The notes beneath the pieces were generated by a model that saw only the letters and a list, made by a program, of their open reading frames with translations, made no database searches and was not told where the DNA came from. A stretch of 64,000 nt of DNA, from assembly GCF_025567195.1 (NCBI RefSeq), contig NZ_JAOQJF010000009.1, forward strand, positions 67,999 to 131,998, in the 5' to 3' direction. This DNA is from Alitiscatomonas aceti (GTDB lineage: Bacteria; Bacillota; Clostridia; Lachnospirales; Lachnospiraceae). Below, piece by piece: positions 34,779-43,564 of the stretch (its first letter is position 1; each line of letters begins with the position of its first letter). A program made the position numbers and the translations under genes.

Positions 34779-36581
34779 ATGAGATCTGTGTATATTACCG
34801 ACGATATCATTTATGCAGGCGTCAACGACCATCAGGTGGATCTGTTTGAGGGACAGTATCAGGTCCCAAATGGAATGGCCTACAATTCCTATGTGATAAA
34901 AGATGAAAAAATTGCCGTTATGGATACGGTGGATGGAAAGTTCACCCATGAATGGCTGGACAATGTGGAGAAGGCCCTGGCAGGAAGAAAGCCGGATTAT
35001 CTGGTGGTCCAGCATATGGAGCCGGACCACTCGGCCAATATCCAGAATTTTATGAAGGCCTATCCAGAGGCAGTGATCGTGGCCAATGCAAAGACCTTCT
35101 GTATGGTTGGGAATTTCTTCCGCTCCATGGATTTAGAGAGCCGGACCCTGGAGGTGAAAAACGGGGACAGCCTTTCCCTGGGAAAACATGTGTTAAATTT
35201 TGTGTTTGCTCCCATGGTCCACTGGCCGGAGGTCATGGTGACCTATGACAGCACGGATAAGGTCCTGTTTTCTGCCGACGGCTTCGGAAAATTCGGGGCT
35301 CTGGATGTGGAAGAGGACTGGGATGACGAGGCGAGACGGTATTATATCGGGATCGTGGGCAAGTATGGGGCACAGGTGCAGAACCTGTTAAAGGCGGCCT
35401 CTGCGCTGGATATCCAGACCATCTGCCCCCTGCACGGACCGGTGTTAAAGGAAAATCTGGGCCACTATCTGGAAAAATACCATACCTGGTCTTCCTACGG
35501 GGTGGAGGACGACGGCGTGGTCATCGCTTATACATCCGTATATGGAAATACGAAAAAGGCGGCTGAGACGCTGGCAGCGAAGCTGACGGAAAAGGGCTGC
35601 CCCAGAGTGGTCTTATGCGATCTGGCCCGGATGGATATGTCAAAGGCTGTGGAAAACGCCTTCCGTTACGGCAAGCTGGTACTGGCCACCACCACCTATA
35701 ATGCCGATATTTTCCCCTTCATGCGGGAATTCATCGACCATCTGACGGAGCGGGGCTTTAAAAAGCGCACGGTGGGACTGATGGAAAACGGCTCCTGGGC
35801 TCCCATGGCAGCAAAGATCATGAAGGGAATGCTGGAGGGCTCCAAGGACATCACCTGGCTCAATACGACTGTAAAGATCACCTCCTCCTTAAGCGAGGAT
35901 AATTTAAAGGAGATCGATACCATGGCCGAGGAGCTGTGCCGGGAGTATATCGCCAGATCCGATGAAAAGGCCAATAAGCACGACATGACCGCTTTATTTA
36001 AGATCGGCTACGGTCTTTATGTGGTCACCTCCAACGACGGGACCAGGGATAATGGACTGATCGTCAATACGGTGAGCCAGCTGACGGATAATCCGTTCCG
36101 GGTGGAGGTGAACATCAATAAGGCCAATTATTCCCATCATGTGATCAAAAAGACAGGGATCTTAAACGTCAACTGTCTGTCTGTGGAAGCGCCCTTTGAG
36201 GTATTCCAGAATTTCGGCTTCCAGAGCGGACGGAACGTGGATAAATTTGAAAGCTGGGAGACATGCCGGTCCGATAACGGTCTGGTGTTCCTTCCCAAGT
36301 ACATCAACGCCTTCATGTCCTTAAAGGTGGAGCAGTACGTGGATCTGGATACCCACGGCATGTTCATCTGTACCGTTACAGAGGCCCGTGTCATGAGCGA
36401 TAAGGAGACCATGACCTATACGTATTACCAGAAGAATGTGAAGCCGAAGCCGGAAACAGACGGCAAAAAGGGCTTTGTCTGCAAGATCTGCGGATACATT
36501 TATGAGGGAGATACCCTTCCCGACGACTATATTTGTCCCTTATGCAAGCATGGAGCGGCGGATTTTGAGCCCATCGGGTAA
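34779..36581 (+). CDS. Flavodiiron protein fused to flavin reductase and rubredoxin
   Basis: 600-residue cytoplasmic O2/NO-detoxifying enzyme with four domains. Residues 1-250 form the diiron metallo-beta-lactamase domain with H79-x-E81-x-D83-H84. Residues about 253-395 form the FMN-binding flavodoxin domain (YTSVYGNTKKAAETLA, NGSWAPMA). A flavin-reductase-like FMN domain spans about 415-545 (NGLIVNTVSQLT, NYSHHVIKKTGILNV, FGFQSGRNVDKF). The C-terminal rubredoxin (about 555-600) carries the pairs CKIC and CPLC. Start at ATG 34779 with AAAGGAG upstream; the frame is open to 34653 without a better start. A shorter flavin reductase-rubredoxin paralogue lies at 48612-49256. Confidence 0.93.
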   Translation: MRSVYITDDIIYAGVNDHQVDLFEGQYQVPNGMAYNSYVIKDEKIAVMDTVDGKFTHEWLDNVEKALAGRKPDYLVVQHMEPDHSANIQNFMKAYPEAVIVANAKTFCMVGNFFRSMDLESRTLEVKNGDSLSLGKHVLNFVFAPMVHWPEVMVTYDSTDKVLFSADGFGKFGALDVEEDWDDEARRYYIGIVGKYGAQVQNLLKAASALDIQTICPLHGPVLKENLGHYLEKYHTWSSYGVEDDGVVIAYTSVYGNTKKAAETLAAKLTEKGCPRVVLCDLARMDMSKAVENAFRYGKLVLATTTYNADIFPFMREFIDHLTERGFKKRTVGLMENGSWAPMAAKIMKGMLEGSKDITWLNTTVKITSSLSEDNLKEIDTMAEELCREYIARSDEKANKHDMTALFKIGYGLYVVTSNDGTRDNGLIVNTVSQLTDNPFRVEVNINKANYSHHVIKKTGILNVNCLSVEAPFEVFQNFGFQSGRNVDKFESWETCRSDNGLVFLPKYINAFMSLKVEQYVDLDTHGMFICTVTEARVMSDKETMTYTYYQKNVKPKPETDGKKGFVCKICGYIYEGDTLPDDYICPLCKHGAADFEPIG

Positions 36582-36595
36582 ATATCAGGTTTTTC

Positions 36596-36623
36596 TTGCA
36601 ATCTGGAAAAATCGTGGTATGAT
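36596..36623 (+). promoter_or_regulatory. Promoter of the thiC operon
   Basis: TTGCAA, 16-bp spacer, TATGAT, starting 15 bases after the flavodiiron stop and leading into the TPP riboswitch. Confidence 0.65.
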
Positions 36624-36689
36624 AATACCATGCACATCAGATGTGCCGGGGCCGCACAGAAGGGCGGAACTGTAAATTGAATATGGAAA

Positions 36690-36785
36690 AAGAGGGAGCT
36701 TGCCGCGGCAGGCTGAGAGGGAATGAAGGAACGATTCCGACCTGTTGAACCTGATACGGATAATGCCGGCGTAGGAATGAAGCGA
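36690..36785 (+). promoter_or_regulatory. TPP riboswitch (THI element)
   Basis: Contains the conserved GGCTGAGAGGGAA (P2-P3 side) and, after the variable P3 arm, GACCTGTTGAACCTGATACG then GGATAATGCCGGCGTAGG-like sequence. This order and spacing are diagnostic for thiamine pyrophosphate aptamers. It lies directly ahead of thiC with a terminator hairpin in between, so TPP should switch transcription off. Confidence 0.95.
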
Positions 36786-36794
36786 GTCATTGGA

Positions 36795-36828
36795 GGAACT
36801 TATCCGTTTGGGATAGGTTCCTTTTTTT
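36795..36828 (+). terminator. Riboswitch-controlled terminator
   Basis: GGAACTTATCC, loop GTTTG, GGATAGGTTCC, then TTTTTTT. Placed between the TPP aptamer and thiC, it is the expression platform. Confidence 0.88.
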
Positions 36829-36873
36829 CATGTTTCTTTCCTCTTTTTCAAAAATCATGGAAGGAGAGCGGAT

Positions 36874-38181
36874 ATGGATTACACAACACAGATGGACGCG
36901 GCCAGAAAGGGGATCATTACCCGGGAAATGGAGCTGGTGGCCAGAAAAGAGAAGAGGACGGCGGAGGAGATCCGTCAGTGGGTGGCAGAGGGCCGGGCGG
37001 CCATTCCCTGCAACCGGGTCCATAAGGCCCTGGATCCCAACGGCATCGGCTCCATGCTGAAGACGAAGATCAATGTGAACCTTGGGACATCCAGAGACTG
37101 CATGGATCTGGACACGGAGGTGGAGAAGGTGAACCGGGCCGTGGTCATGGGCGCAGAGTCGATCATGGATCTCAGCTCCTTTGGGGATACCCGTGTGTTC
37201 CGGAGACGGCTTACAGCGGAATGTCCTGCCATCATTGGTACTGTGCCCATTTACGATGCAGTGGTATATTATCACAAGGCCTTAAAGGAGATCACCACCG
37301 AGGAGTGGCTGGATATCGTCCGGATGCACGCGGAGGACGGCGTGGACTTTATGACCATCCACTGCGGCATCAACCGGTCAACGGCAAAGCGCTTTAAAGA
37401 AAACCGGCGTCTCACCAATATCGTTTCCCGGGGCGGCTCCATTATCTTTGCGTGGATGGAGATGACGGGGAAGGAAAACCCGTTTTATGAGCATTTTGAC
37501 GACATCCTGGAGATCTGCCGGGAGTACGACGTGACCTTAAGCCTGGGAGACGCCTGCCGTCCGGGCTGTCTTAAGGATGCCAGCGATATTTCCCAGATCG
37601 AGGAATTAGTGACCCTGGGAGAGCTTACGAGGAGGGCCTGGGAAAAGGATGTCCAGGTGATCATCGAGGGGCCGGGCCATATGCCCTTAAACCAGATCGA
37701 GGCCAATATGCGGATCCAGCAGGAGATCTGCAAGGGAGCCCCGTTTTATGTTCTGGGACCGCTGGTGACCGACGTGGCCCCAGGATATGACCATATTACG
37801 GCAGCCATTGGAGGAGCCCTGGCAGCAGCGGCAGGCGCGTCCTTCCTCTGCTATGTGACTCCGGCGGAGCATTTAAGGCTTCCCAATGTGGAGGATGTGA
37901 AGGAGGGGATCATCGCGTCCCGGATCGCTGCTCATGCGGCGGATATCGCCAAGGGGATCCCGTCGGCCATGGACTGGGACAATGAAATGAGCCTGGCAAG
38001 AAAAAATCTGGACTGGGAGAAGATGTTTTCCCTGGCCATTGATCCGGAAAAGGCCAGACGGTACCGGGCAGAGGCAAAGCCGGAGAAGGAAGATACATGT
38101 TCCATGTGCGGGAATTTCTGCGCGGTAAAGAATATGAACCGGATCCTGGACGGAGAGATCGTAAATATTTTTGAAGAGTAG
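36874..38181 (+). CDS. thiC: Phosphomethylpyrimidine synthase ThiC
   Basis: Radical-SAM enzyme that rearranges aminoimidazole ribotide into HMP-phosphate for thiamine synthesis. 435 residues with the conserved blocks PCNRVHKALDPNGIG, IMDLSSFGDTR, DFMTIHCGI, SRGGSIIFAWM, LSLGDACRPGC, IEGPGHMPLNQIEANM and the C-terminal cluster motif CSMCGNFC. GGAGAG precedes the ATG. Short form lacking the N-terminal extension found in proteobacteria, as usual in Clostridia. Controlled by the upstream TPP riboswitch and followed by thiW. Confidence 0.96.
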   Translation: MDYTTQMDAARKGIITREMELVARKEKRTAEEIRQWVAEGRAAIPCNRVHKALDPNGIGSMLKTKINVNLGTSRDCMDLDTEVEKVNRAVVMGAESIMDLSSFGDTRVFRRRLTAECPAIIGTVPIYDAVVYYHKALKEITTEEWLDIVRMHAEDGVDFMTIHCGINRSTAKRFKENRRLTNIVSRGGSIIFAWMEMTGKENPFYEHFDDILEICREYDVTLSLGDACRPGCLKDASDISQIEELVTLGELTRRAWEKDVQVIIEGPGHMPLNQIEANMRIQQEICKGAPFYVLGPLVTDVAPGYDHITAAIGGALAAAAGASFLCYVTPAEHLRLPNVEDVKEGIIASRIAAHAADIAKGIPSAMDWDNEMSLARKNLDWEKMFSLAIDPEKARRYRAEAKPEKEDTCSMCGNFCAVKNMNRILDGEIVNIFEE

Positions 38182-38193
38182 GGGGAGAGGATC

Positions 38194-38703
38194 ATGAAGA
38201 TTTCTTTGAAAAAAACAGTAACAGCGGCCATGCTGGCGGCGCTGACCGTGGCGTTATCGGGCTTTTATATCCCCATCGGGGTATCCAAATGCTATCCCAT
38301 CCAGCATATGGTGAACGTTTTGTGCGCTGTATTTTTAGGCCCCGGCTACGGAGTCATGGCGGCCTTCTGTACCTCTCTGATCCGGAACCTCATGGGAACC
38401 GGAAGCCTTCTGGCCTTTCCGGGGAGCATGGTGGGGGCGCTGCTCTGCGGCATCCTGTATGAGAAAACGGGAAAGCTGCTGCCCACATACCTGGGAGAGG
38501 TAATTGGAACAGGAATCCTGGGCGGGATGCTCTGTTACCCGGTGGCAGTGGTCCTCATGGGAAAAGAGGCGGCGCTTTTTACGTATGTGATGCCCTTCCT
38601 TATGAGCACCTGCTGCGGGACCATCATGGCTGCGGCCTTTGTGGGAGTGCTGGAAAAGAGCCATGTGATCTCTTATATCCGGGGAGTTATGGGGGACGCA
38701 TAA
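38194..38703 (+). CDS. thiW: ThiW, ECF transporter S component for a thiamine precursor
   Basis: 169-residue membrane protein with five to six helices, a substrate-capture subunit of an energy-coupling factor importer. ThiW-type sequence includes YIPIGVSKCYPIQHMVNVLCAVFLG and FLMSTCCGTIMA. It starts 12 bases after thiC under the same riboswitch, so TPP controls it too. The family is thought to import the thiazole moiety; ECF energizing subunits are not in the window. Confidence 0.93.
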   Translation: MKISLKKTVTAAMLAALTVALSGFYIPIGVSKCYPIQHMVNVLCAVFLGPGYGVMAAFCTSLIRNLMGTGSLLAFPGSMVGALLCGILYEKTGKLLPTYLGEVIGTGILGGMLCYPVAVVLMGKEAALFTYVMPFLMSTCCGTIMAAAFVGVLEKSHVISYIRGVMGDA

Positions 38704-38761
38704 AGCAGGGGAAAACGATCTGGAAAATGTGCGGAAATCCTGGAAAACTTTACGGCATCCA

Positions 38762-38789
38762 TTGACACCCGGGGGGGGGGTATGATAAG
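38762..38789 (+). promoter_or_regulatory. Promoter with G10 tract in the spacer
   Basis: TTGACA at 38762-38767, then CCC plus ten G, then TATGATAAG. With the present tract length the -10 GATAAG is 16 bp away and TATGAT 13 bp away, so small changes of the G run would alter promoter strength. Leads to the cell-wall protein at 38964. Confidence 0.6.
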
Positions 38790-38963
38790 ATGAGAACGTA
38801 TACATCAGAACCTGGGAACTGCATGTAATGTGTACATTCTGCGGGGAACGGACCGGGTGTATGCAGGGAATGATCTCTGAGACTGGCAGATCCGGTAATA
38901 CAGGAAAATGCCGGAATATGCTGGGAAGGGAGTGAAAAAAGTAAAGAAAGGCAGGAATGTAAA

Positions 38964-40943
38964 ATGCACATGAAAACAAAATGGCTGAAGCGCTTGACCG
39001 CCGCAGCCCTCAGCATCGGCATGGCATTCGCACCGGCAGTTGCCGGGTCCGGACTGACCTATGCAGATGTGAAGGCTCCGGAGCGGGACGGCAGGATTAT
39101 GGCAGCCTCCGGTTCGGAAGCGACTCCGGGTGATGCGACACCCAGTAATGTAAGCGTTAACTTTACCGAAGAATCAAAGACCGTAACATTTGGAGACGAA
39201 TTTACCGTGCGGGTCGTAACAAGCCCTGCGAATGCTGAGGTAAAGTGGGGGTATGAAAATGAGGACGTTATTGCCTTTGCAGACCCGGCAGAAAATTATG
39301 ATCCGCAGGTAAGCCATGGGGAGATGACGTATAAGGCGGTTGGAGCAGGATCCAGTGAAATCTATGTTAAGATCTATGACCCCGCCTATGAGGACCTTGA
39401 ATCCGCAGAGGACGTTCTGAAGGTAACTGTAAATAAACTCAAGCTTGAATTAGAAACCAGCAGCTTATCATTAGAAGTATCTAAGCAGCAGAAGCTTCCA
39501 TTAACAACAAAGGTTCCGGCAGGAACGATTCTCAACTGGTCTTCTGATAAAGAGTCTGTGGCAAAGGTTGACCAGTCTGGTAATGTGACTGCTGTGGCAG
39601 AGGGAACTGCAACGATCACTGTTTCAGCAGGTCACTGTGAGCCGGCTTCCTGTACAGTAACCGTAGGAAAAACTCCGGAACCGGCCATAACAGAGCTTAA
39701 GCTTGAATCCTCTGAGCTTCTTCTTACAAAGGGCAGCAAGGGGACGCTGAAGGTGACCAACAAACCGGAGAATACAGAACTCAAATGGGATTCTGCAGAT
39801 CCGAAGGTCGCTGCAGTGGAGAATGGTGTTGTAACAGCCCTGGCAGCAGGAGAGACTACGATCACTGTAAGCGGAGAGAACTGCAAAGAGGCATCAGCTG
39901 TTGTTACTGTAACGGAAGAAACAGGAGCTGTCCTGGAAGGCGACAGTGAGGTAACTGTTTCTGTAAACAAGGCAGCAGTTGAAGTTTCCAGGGAGAATCT
40001 TCCGGATTCTGTGACTGCCCAGCAGCTGGCAGACGCTAAGAATGCGGCAGTAGAGTCAGCTCTGAACAGCGTGAAGAATAATACAGCAGTTCTGGAGCCT
40101 GCCGAAGGCTTAAAGGAGGCTGTGAATGTTAAGCTTCCGGAAGGCTATAAGGGCGTAAGCCGTGTGGATTCTGAGCTGAAGGATATGGAAATGATCGCGG
40201 AAATGGCAGACGGCAAGCTTGTGGTACGTCCCAGCAGGCTGGTTTACGATGCATCCGTGGCCATGGACGTGTTTGACGAGAATGGAAACTTGAAGACTCC
40301 CGACCGAAAGGTTGTCAACAGCGAGCTGGATGGATATATCACCTTCCGTCTTGCTGTTCCGAAGACCGTGACAGAAAAATATGCCCAGATCGTTCATAAG
40401 AGCGCGGGCTATTCCGATTCCAGTATCAGCAATCTCGAGATCCAGAACAAAGGTACAGACAACGCCTATATTTCCGTTAAAGTCCGCCACTTCAGCGAAT
40501 TTGACGTAACATTTACAAACTCCAGAGTAAGCACTGGCTCCTCCGGAAGTTCCGGCGGCAGCGGCGGAAGCAGATCCTATAAGGCTCCCACAGAAGGAAC
40601 ATGGGTGAAGGATGCCGCAGGCTGGTGGTATAAATTCCCGAACCACACCTGGCCGGCAAACTGCTGGACCCAGCTTACCTGGAACGGCGTGAGCCAGTGG
40701 TACCGCTTCAATGAGGCTGGTTACATGGTAGCTGGCTGGTATCTGGATACGGATGGAAACTGGTATTTCTTACATAACGTATCCGATGGTACCCAGGGTC
40801 ATATGTACACTGGATGGCATCAGATCGAAGGCAAGTGGTACTATTTCCGCGAGAACGCAGGCGGCCCCGTAGGCTCCCTGGTCGTGAATGGGACCACACC
40901 GGACGGCTACACTGTAGACGCCAGCGGCGCATGGATCCAGTAG
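38964..40943 (+). CDS. Secreted protein with BIG2 domains and choline-binding-type repeats
   Basis: 659 residues. The signal peptide (KTKWLKRLTAAALSIGMAFA) ends near residue 33. Three bacterial Ig-like (BIG2-type) modules follow: about 55-155, 156-235 (WSSDKESVAKVDQSGNVTAV) and 240-320 (WDSADPKVAAVENGVVTALA). Next comes the same VRHFSEFDVTF module seen in the protein at 4071-6386. A Ser/Gly linker precedes C-terminal wall-binding repeats (GWYLDTDGNWYFLHN, GKWYYFREN), ending TTPDGYTVDASGAWIQ. It is inferred to be a wall-attached adhesin-like protein. AGGA sits 7 bases before the ATG; a second in-frame ATG follows at 38970. Confidence 0.88.
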   Translation: MHMKTKWLKRLTAAALSIGMAFAPAVAGSGLTYADVKAPERDGRIMAASGSEATPGDATPSNVSVNFTEESKTVTFGDEFTVRVVTSPANAEVKWGYENEDVIAFADPAENYDPQVSHGEMTYKAVGAGSSEIYVKIYDPAYEDLESAEDVLKVTVNKLKLELETSSLSLEVSKQQKLPLTTKVPAGTILNWSSDKESVAKVDQSGNVTAVAEGTATITVSAGHCEPASCTVTVGKTPEPAITELKLESSELLLTKGSKGTLKVTNKPENTELKWDSADPKVAAVENGVVTALAAGETTITVSGENCKEASAVVTVTEETGAVLEGDSEVTVSVNKAAVEVSRENLPDSVTAQQLADAKNAAVESALNSVKNNTAVLEPAEGLKEAVNVKLPEGYKGVSRVDSELKDMEMIAEMADGKLVVRPSRLVYDASVAMDVFDENGNLKTPDRKVVNSELDGYITFRLAVPKTVTEKYAQIVHKSAGYSDSSISNLEIQNKGTDNAYISVKVRHFSEFDVTFTNSRVSTGSSGSSGGSGGSRSYKAPTEGTWVKDAAGWWYKFPNHTWPANCWTQLTWNGVSQWYRFNEAGYMVAGWYLDTDGNWYFLHNVSDGTQGHMYTGWHQIEGKWYYFRENAGGPVGSLVVNGTTPDGYTVDASGAWIQ

Positions 40944-40970
40944 CCTGAACTGAATAAGATGGAAAGAAAG

Positions 40971-41000
40971 TGCTCCGGTCATATGGCCGGAGCATTTTTT
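40971..41000 (+). terminator. Terminator of the BIG2 cell-wall protein gene
   Basis: TGCTCCGGTC, loop ATAT, GGCCGGAGCA, then TTTTTT. Confidence 0.88.
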
Positions 41001-41127
41001 ATTTGATAGGAAATTCCTATCAAATAAAAAAGCACTTCGTGCAGAATCGCACTGCGGCGGTATGGAATTTCGTCGCAAATGCGACCCGCCGCAGGCGGAG
41101 AATCCTGCAAGAGCAGGATTCTTTTTT
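40995..41127. repeat. Dense palindromic region, possible small structured RNA or MITE
   Basis: In order: TTTTTTATTTGATAGGAA and its exact complement (18-bp arms, one-base centre, 40995-41031); GCAC TTC GTGC (41032-41042); CTGCGGCGG (41052) paired with CCGCCGCAG (41086-41094) and enclosing GTCGC AAAT GCGAC; finally AGAATCCTGC AAGA GCAGGATTCT TTTTTT (41099-41127), a plus-strand terminator. No reading frame occupies it. Confidence 0.6.
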
Positions 41128-41144
41128 ACCTTTAGAAACGGATT

Positions 41145-41744
41145 TTAGCGGTAGTATACGGTATCCCTCATGGTAAAGGAGCCCTCGTTGGAGAATTTGA
41201 TGTTTCTGGAATGGAGGGAGTCTTTATATTCCAGGGAATTTACCTTTTTGAAGCTGTAGATCCCATCAAAGGAGCCGTCTTCATCATAGTACATACCCAC
41301 CAGGCTGTCGTCAGCGCCCAGATTTAACTCCATATAATCGCCGTCTTCAGAAGTATAAGTTCCGATCAGATCGTAGGCATCATATTCATAGGAAGCTTCA
41401 CCGGAGTTCTCTCCATCTTCCTCATCATTTCTAGCGTTTTCTTCCAGGTCGAACTGGAGCTGTACGCCTCCGTCCACGATCCAGGCCCCGTCCTTATTGA
41501 CCTGGTAGTTGTCCGGTGTGGTCGTATCTGAGAGCATGTAGCCGTCGTTTCCAAAGTAATAGCATTCAAAGGTACCGTCCTTATTTCCGTCCAGCCATTT
41601 CCATTCGGCTGCGGGATTGGAGCCGTCGTCGTTGAGCCACCACCAGCCGGTGTCATTGGATTTCCATTCTCCTGCAAAGGCGGTGAGGCCTGCGGCTGCG
41701 GTCATTGCTGTGGTTAAGACCAGGGTCATGATTTTTTTCTTCAT
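41145..41744 (-). CDS. Small secreted protein with a cell-wall-binding-type repeat
   Basis: 199 residues: signal peptide (KKKIMTLVLTTAMTAAAGLTAFA), then a single wall-binding-like repeat (NDTGWWWLNDDGSNPAAEWKW, FECYYFGNDGYMLS, TTPDNYQVNKDGAWI) directly at the mature N-terminus. An acidic linker (EENARNDEEDGENSG) follows. The C-terminal beta domain (LIGTYTSEDGDYMELNL ... SFTMRDTVYYR) resembles small lipocalin-like or DUF domains that I cannot name. Repeat at the N-terminus instead of the C-terminus is the reverse of the two larger surface proteins here. AGGAGG precedes the ATG. Confidence 0.8.
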   Translation of the reverse strand: MKKKIMTLVLTTAMTAAAGLTAFAGEWKSNDTGWWWLNDDGSNPAAEWKWLDGNKDGTFECYYFGNDGYMLSDTTTPDNYQVNKDGAWIVDGGVQLQFDLEENARNDEEDGENSGEASYEYDAYDLIGTYTSEDGDYMELNLGADDSLVGMYYDEDGSFDGIYSFKKVNSLEYKDSLHSRNIKFSNEGSFTMRDTVYYR

Positions 41745-41920
41745 ATTAAAATCCTCCTAAAGCTATGTAAGTTTGTGTTTCATTTTCTTATAGCATCATA
41801 GTAACAAAGGTATGTGTAGAAATTGTGAAATCTTTTAGGAAAAAATGGGAGATTTATGTGGCAAATTTATGGCAGATTTGCTATGCTGTATGTGGAATAA
41901 ATTTTTATAGGAGGATACAG

Positions 41921-43165
41921 ATGGAATATAAGGTTTCAGAACAGGTACGCCAGAAATTTGACGCCCTCGTAAAAGACGAAAAGGTTCAGAAGGCACTGAA
42001 GTTTATGGAAGAAGACCAGGATGCGGTCATCGACCGTCAGATCGAGCTGACCCTGATCCCCGCCCCCACCTACCATGAGCAGAAGAAGGCAGAACGTATG
42101 CTGGAAATGTTTAAGGAAGAGGGACTTTCCGACTGTCACATTGACGAATACGGCAACTGTGTGGGGATCCGTAAGGGCACCGGCGGCGGAAAAACGACCC
42201 TGGTGGAAGGCCATATGGATACTGTATTCGCCCTGGATACGGAGCTTAAGATCGTCCGGGAGGACGGCTTTATCAAATGCCCCGGAATCGTAGACGATAC
42301 AAGAGGCTGTGCGGCCGTTCTTTCCACGATCCGGGCTTTAAACGCCGCCGGGATCCAGACAAAGGGTGATATCCACTTTGTGGGAACGGTACAGGAGGAA
42401 GGAACCGGCGCTTTAAAGGGAATGAAGTATTATGTGGACCATCATCCGGAGCTGGAGGCCAGCATTTCTGTGGACGGACCCGGCTACCAGGAGATCACTT
42501 ATGAGGCCACAGGCATCCAGACGTATGAGGTGAACTTCAACGGAATCGGCGGCCATGCGTGCGGCATGTTTGGAAAGGTGGCAAACCCGCTCCATGCGGC
42601 GGCCAGAGCCATTGCCAAGATCTCGGAATTCCGTGTTCCCGCAGATCCCATGACGACATTTGCAGTGACCAACTTCCATGCGGGAAGCTTTGAGGCGGTC
42701 CATGCCATCGTTCCCACAGCCCAGATCCGCTTTAACTTCCGCTCCAATTCCCAGGAGGAGCTGGAGAAGCTCCGTGACCGGATCTTTGCTGCCATCGACG
42801 AGGCATGTAAGGAGGAGACAGACCGCTGGGGCATGGATACCATCACATATGAAGTGAAGCATATCTGTGACGTCAACGCCGGTCATCAGGATTCCCACGC
42901 GTCCATCGTGGAAGGAGCCATGGCGGCGGCAGAATTCCTTGGCTGTGCAGAGCCGAAGCTTGGAAACGGCGGCTCCACCAACTGCAACCGGGCCCTGGAA
43001 GCCGGACTTCCGGCTGTCTGTCTTGGAGGCGGCTGTGATTATGACTGCCAGTGCCATACCCTGGACGAGCAGTTTAAGGTGGAGGATGCCTTCAAGGGCT
43101 GCCAGCAGACGCTCCTCATGACTCTGCTCTGCGCCGGAACAGAAATGACGGAAAGCATCATTTAG
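41921..43165 (+). CDS. M20-family metallopeptidase (YgeY/ArgE-like)
   Basis: 414-residue cytoplasmic dinuclear zinc hydrolase. Metal-site motifs are VEGHMDTVFALD, CPGIVDDTRGCAAVL and GTVQEEGTGALKGM; the dimerisation (lid) domain lies in the middle (about 190-300) with GIGGHACGMFGKVANPLHAA. Start is ATG 41921 with TAGGAGGATACAG; the frame is open further upstream but lacks a start signal. Substrate may be a dipeptide or N-acylated amino acid. Confidence 0.9.
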   Translation: MEYKVSEQVRQKFDALVKDEKVQKALKFMEEDQDAVIDRQIELTLIPAPTYHEQKKAERMLEMFKEEGLSDCHIDEYGNCVGIRKGTGGGKTTLVEGHMDTVFALDTELKIVREDGFIKCPGIVDDTRGCAAVLSTIRALNAAGIQTKGDIHFVGTVQEEGTGALKGMKYYVDHHPELEASISVDGPGYQEITYEATGIQTYEVNFNGIGGHACGMFGKVANPLHAAARAIAKISEFRVPADPMTTFAVTNFHAGSFEAVHAIVPTAQIRFNFRSNSQEELEKLRDRIFAAIDEACKEETDRWGMDTITYEVKHICDVNAGHQDSHASIVEGAMAAAEFLGCAEPKLGNGGSTNCNRALEAGLPAVCLGGGCDYDCQCHTLDEQFKVEDAFKGCQQTLLMTLLCAGTEMTESII

Positions 43166-43234
43166 CTTGCGCCGCCAGGCAGAAGGAAGTATTCTGATAA
43201 GGCTGGTATATTATAGGAAAAGAGGGAGATACAG

Positions 43235-43555
43235 ATGGAAAAGAACAGCACTGAGTTTATGCAGCAGGTATATGATCTGGCAACCGGAGCCTATAATCCT
43301 GGAAGCAGCATCGTGGCAGAGAATGCCTTTGTGGAAAATGTGTTCAGCGAGGGCTCTGTCTGTGCAGAGGCTTACAGGGAGGTGTATGCCGCCGGAGAGC
43401 GCCTGTGCAGACGCCTGGGCGTGCAGTTCGGCGACGATGTGGACGTGGAGGCCATTGTGGACAACATGATGGAGATCCAGAGGGAGATCGGCCTTAAGAT
43501 GTACGAATACGGCTGGTATTTTGCCAAAGGCGGAGACGGGATCCATAAGGTATAG
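43235..43555 (+). CDS. Conserved hypothetical helical protein
   Basis: 106 residues, mainly alpha-helical and acidic, no membrane segment and no recognised domain. AGGGAGA before the ATG and a 9-base gap to the Nudix gene argue for a real gene in an operon with the peptidase and Nudix hydrolase. Notable stretches are LATGAYNPGSSIVAENAFVE and DNMMEIQREIGLKMYEYGWY. Confidence 0.65.
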   Translation: MEKNSTEFMQQVYDLATGAYNPGSSIVAENAFVENVFSEGSVCAEAYREVYAAGERLCRRLGVQFGDDVDVEAIVDNMMEIQREIGLKMYEYGWYFAKGGDGIHKV

Positions 43556-43564
43556 GAGTGTGTC

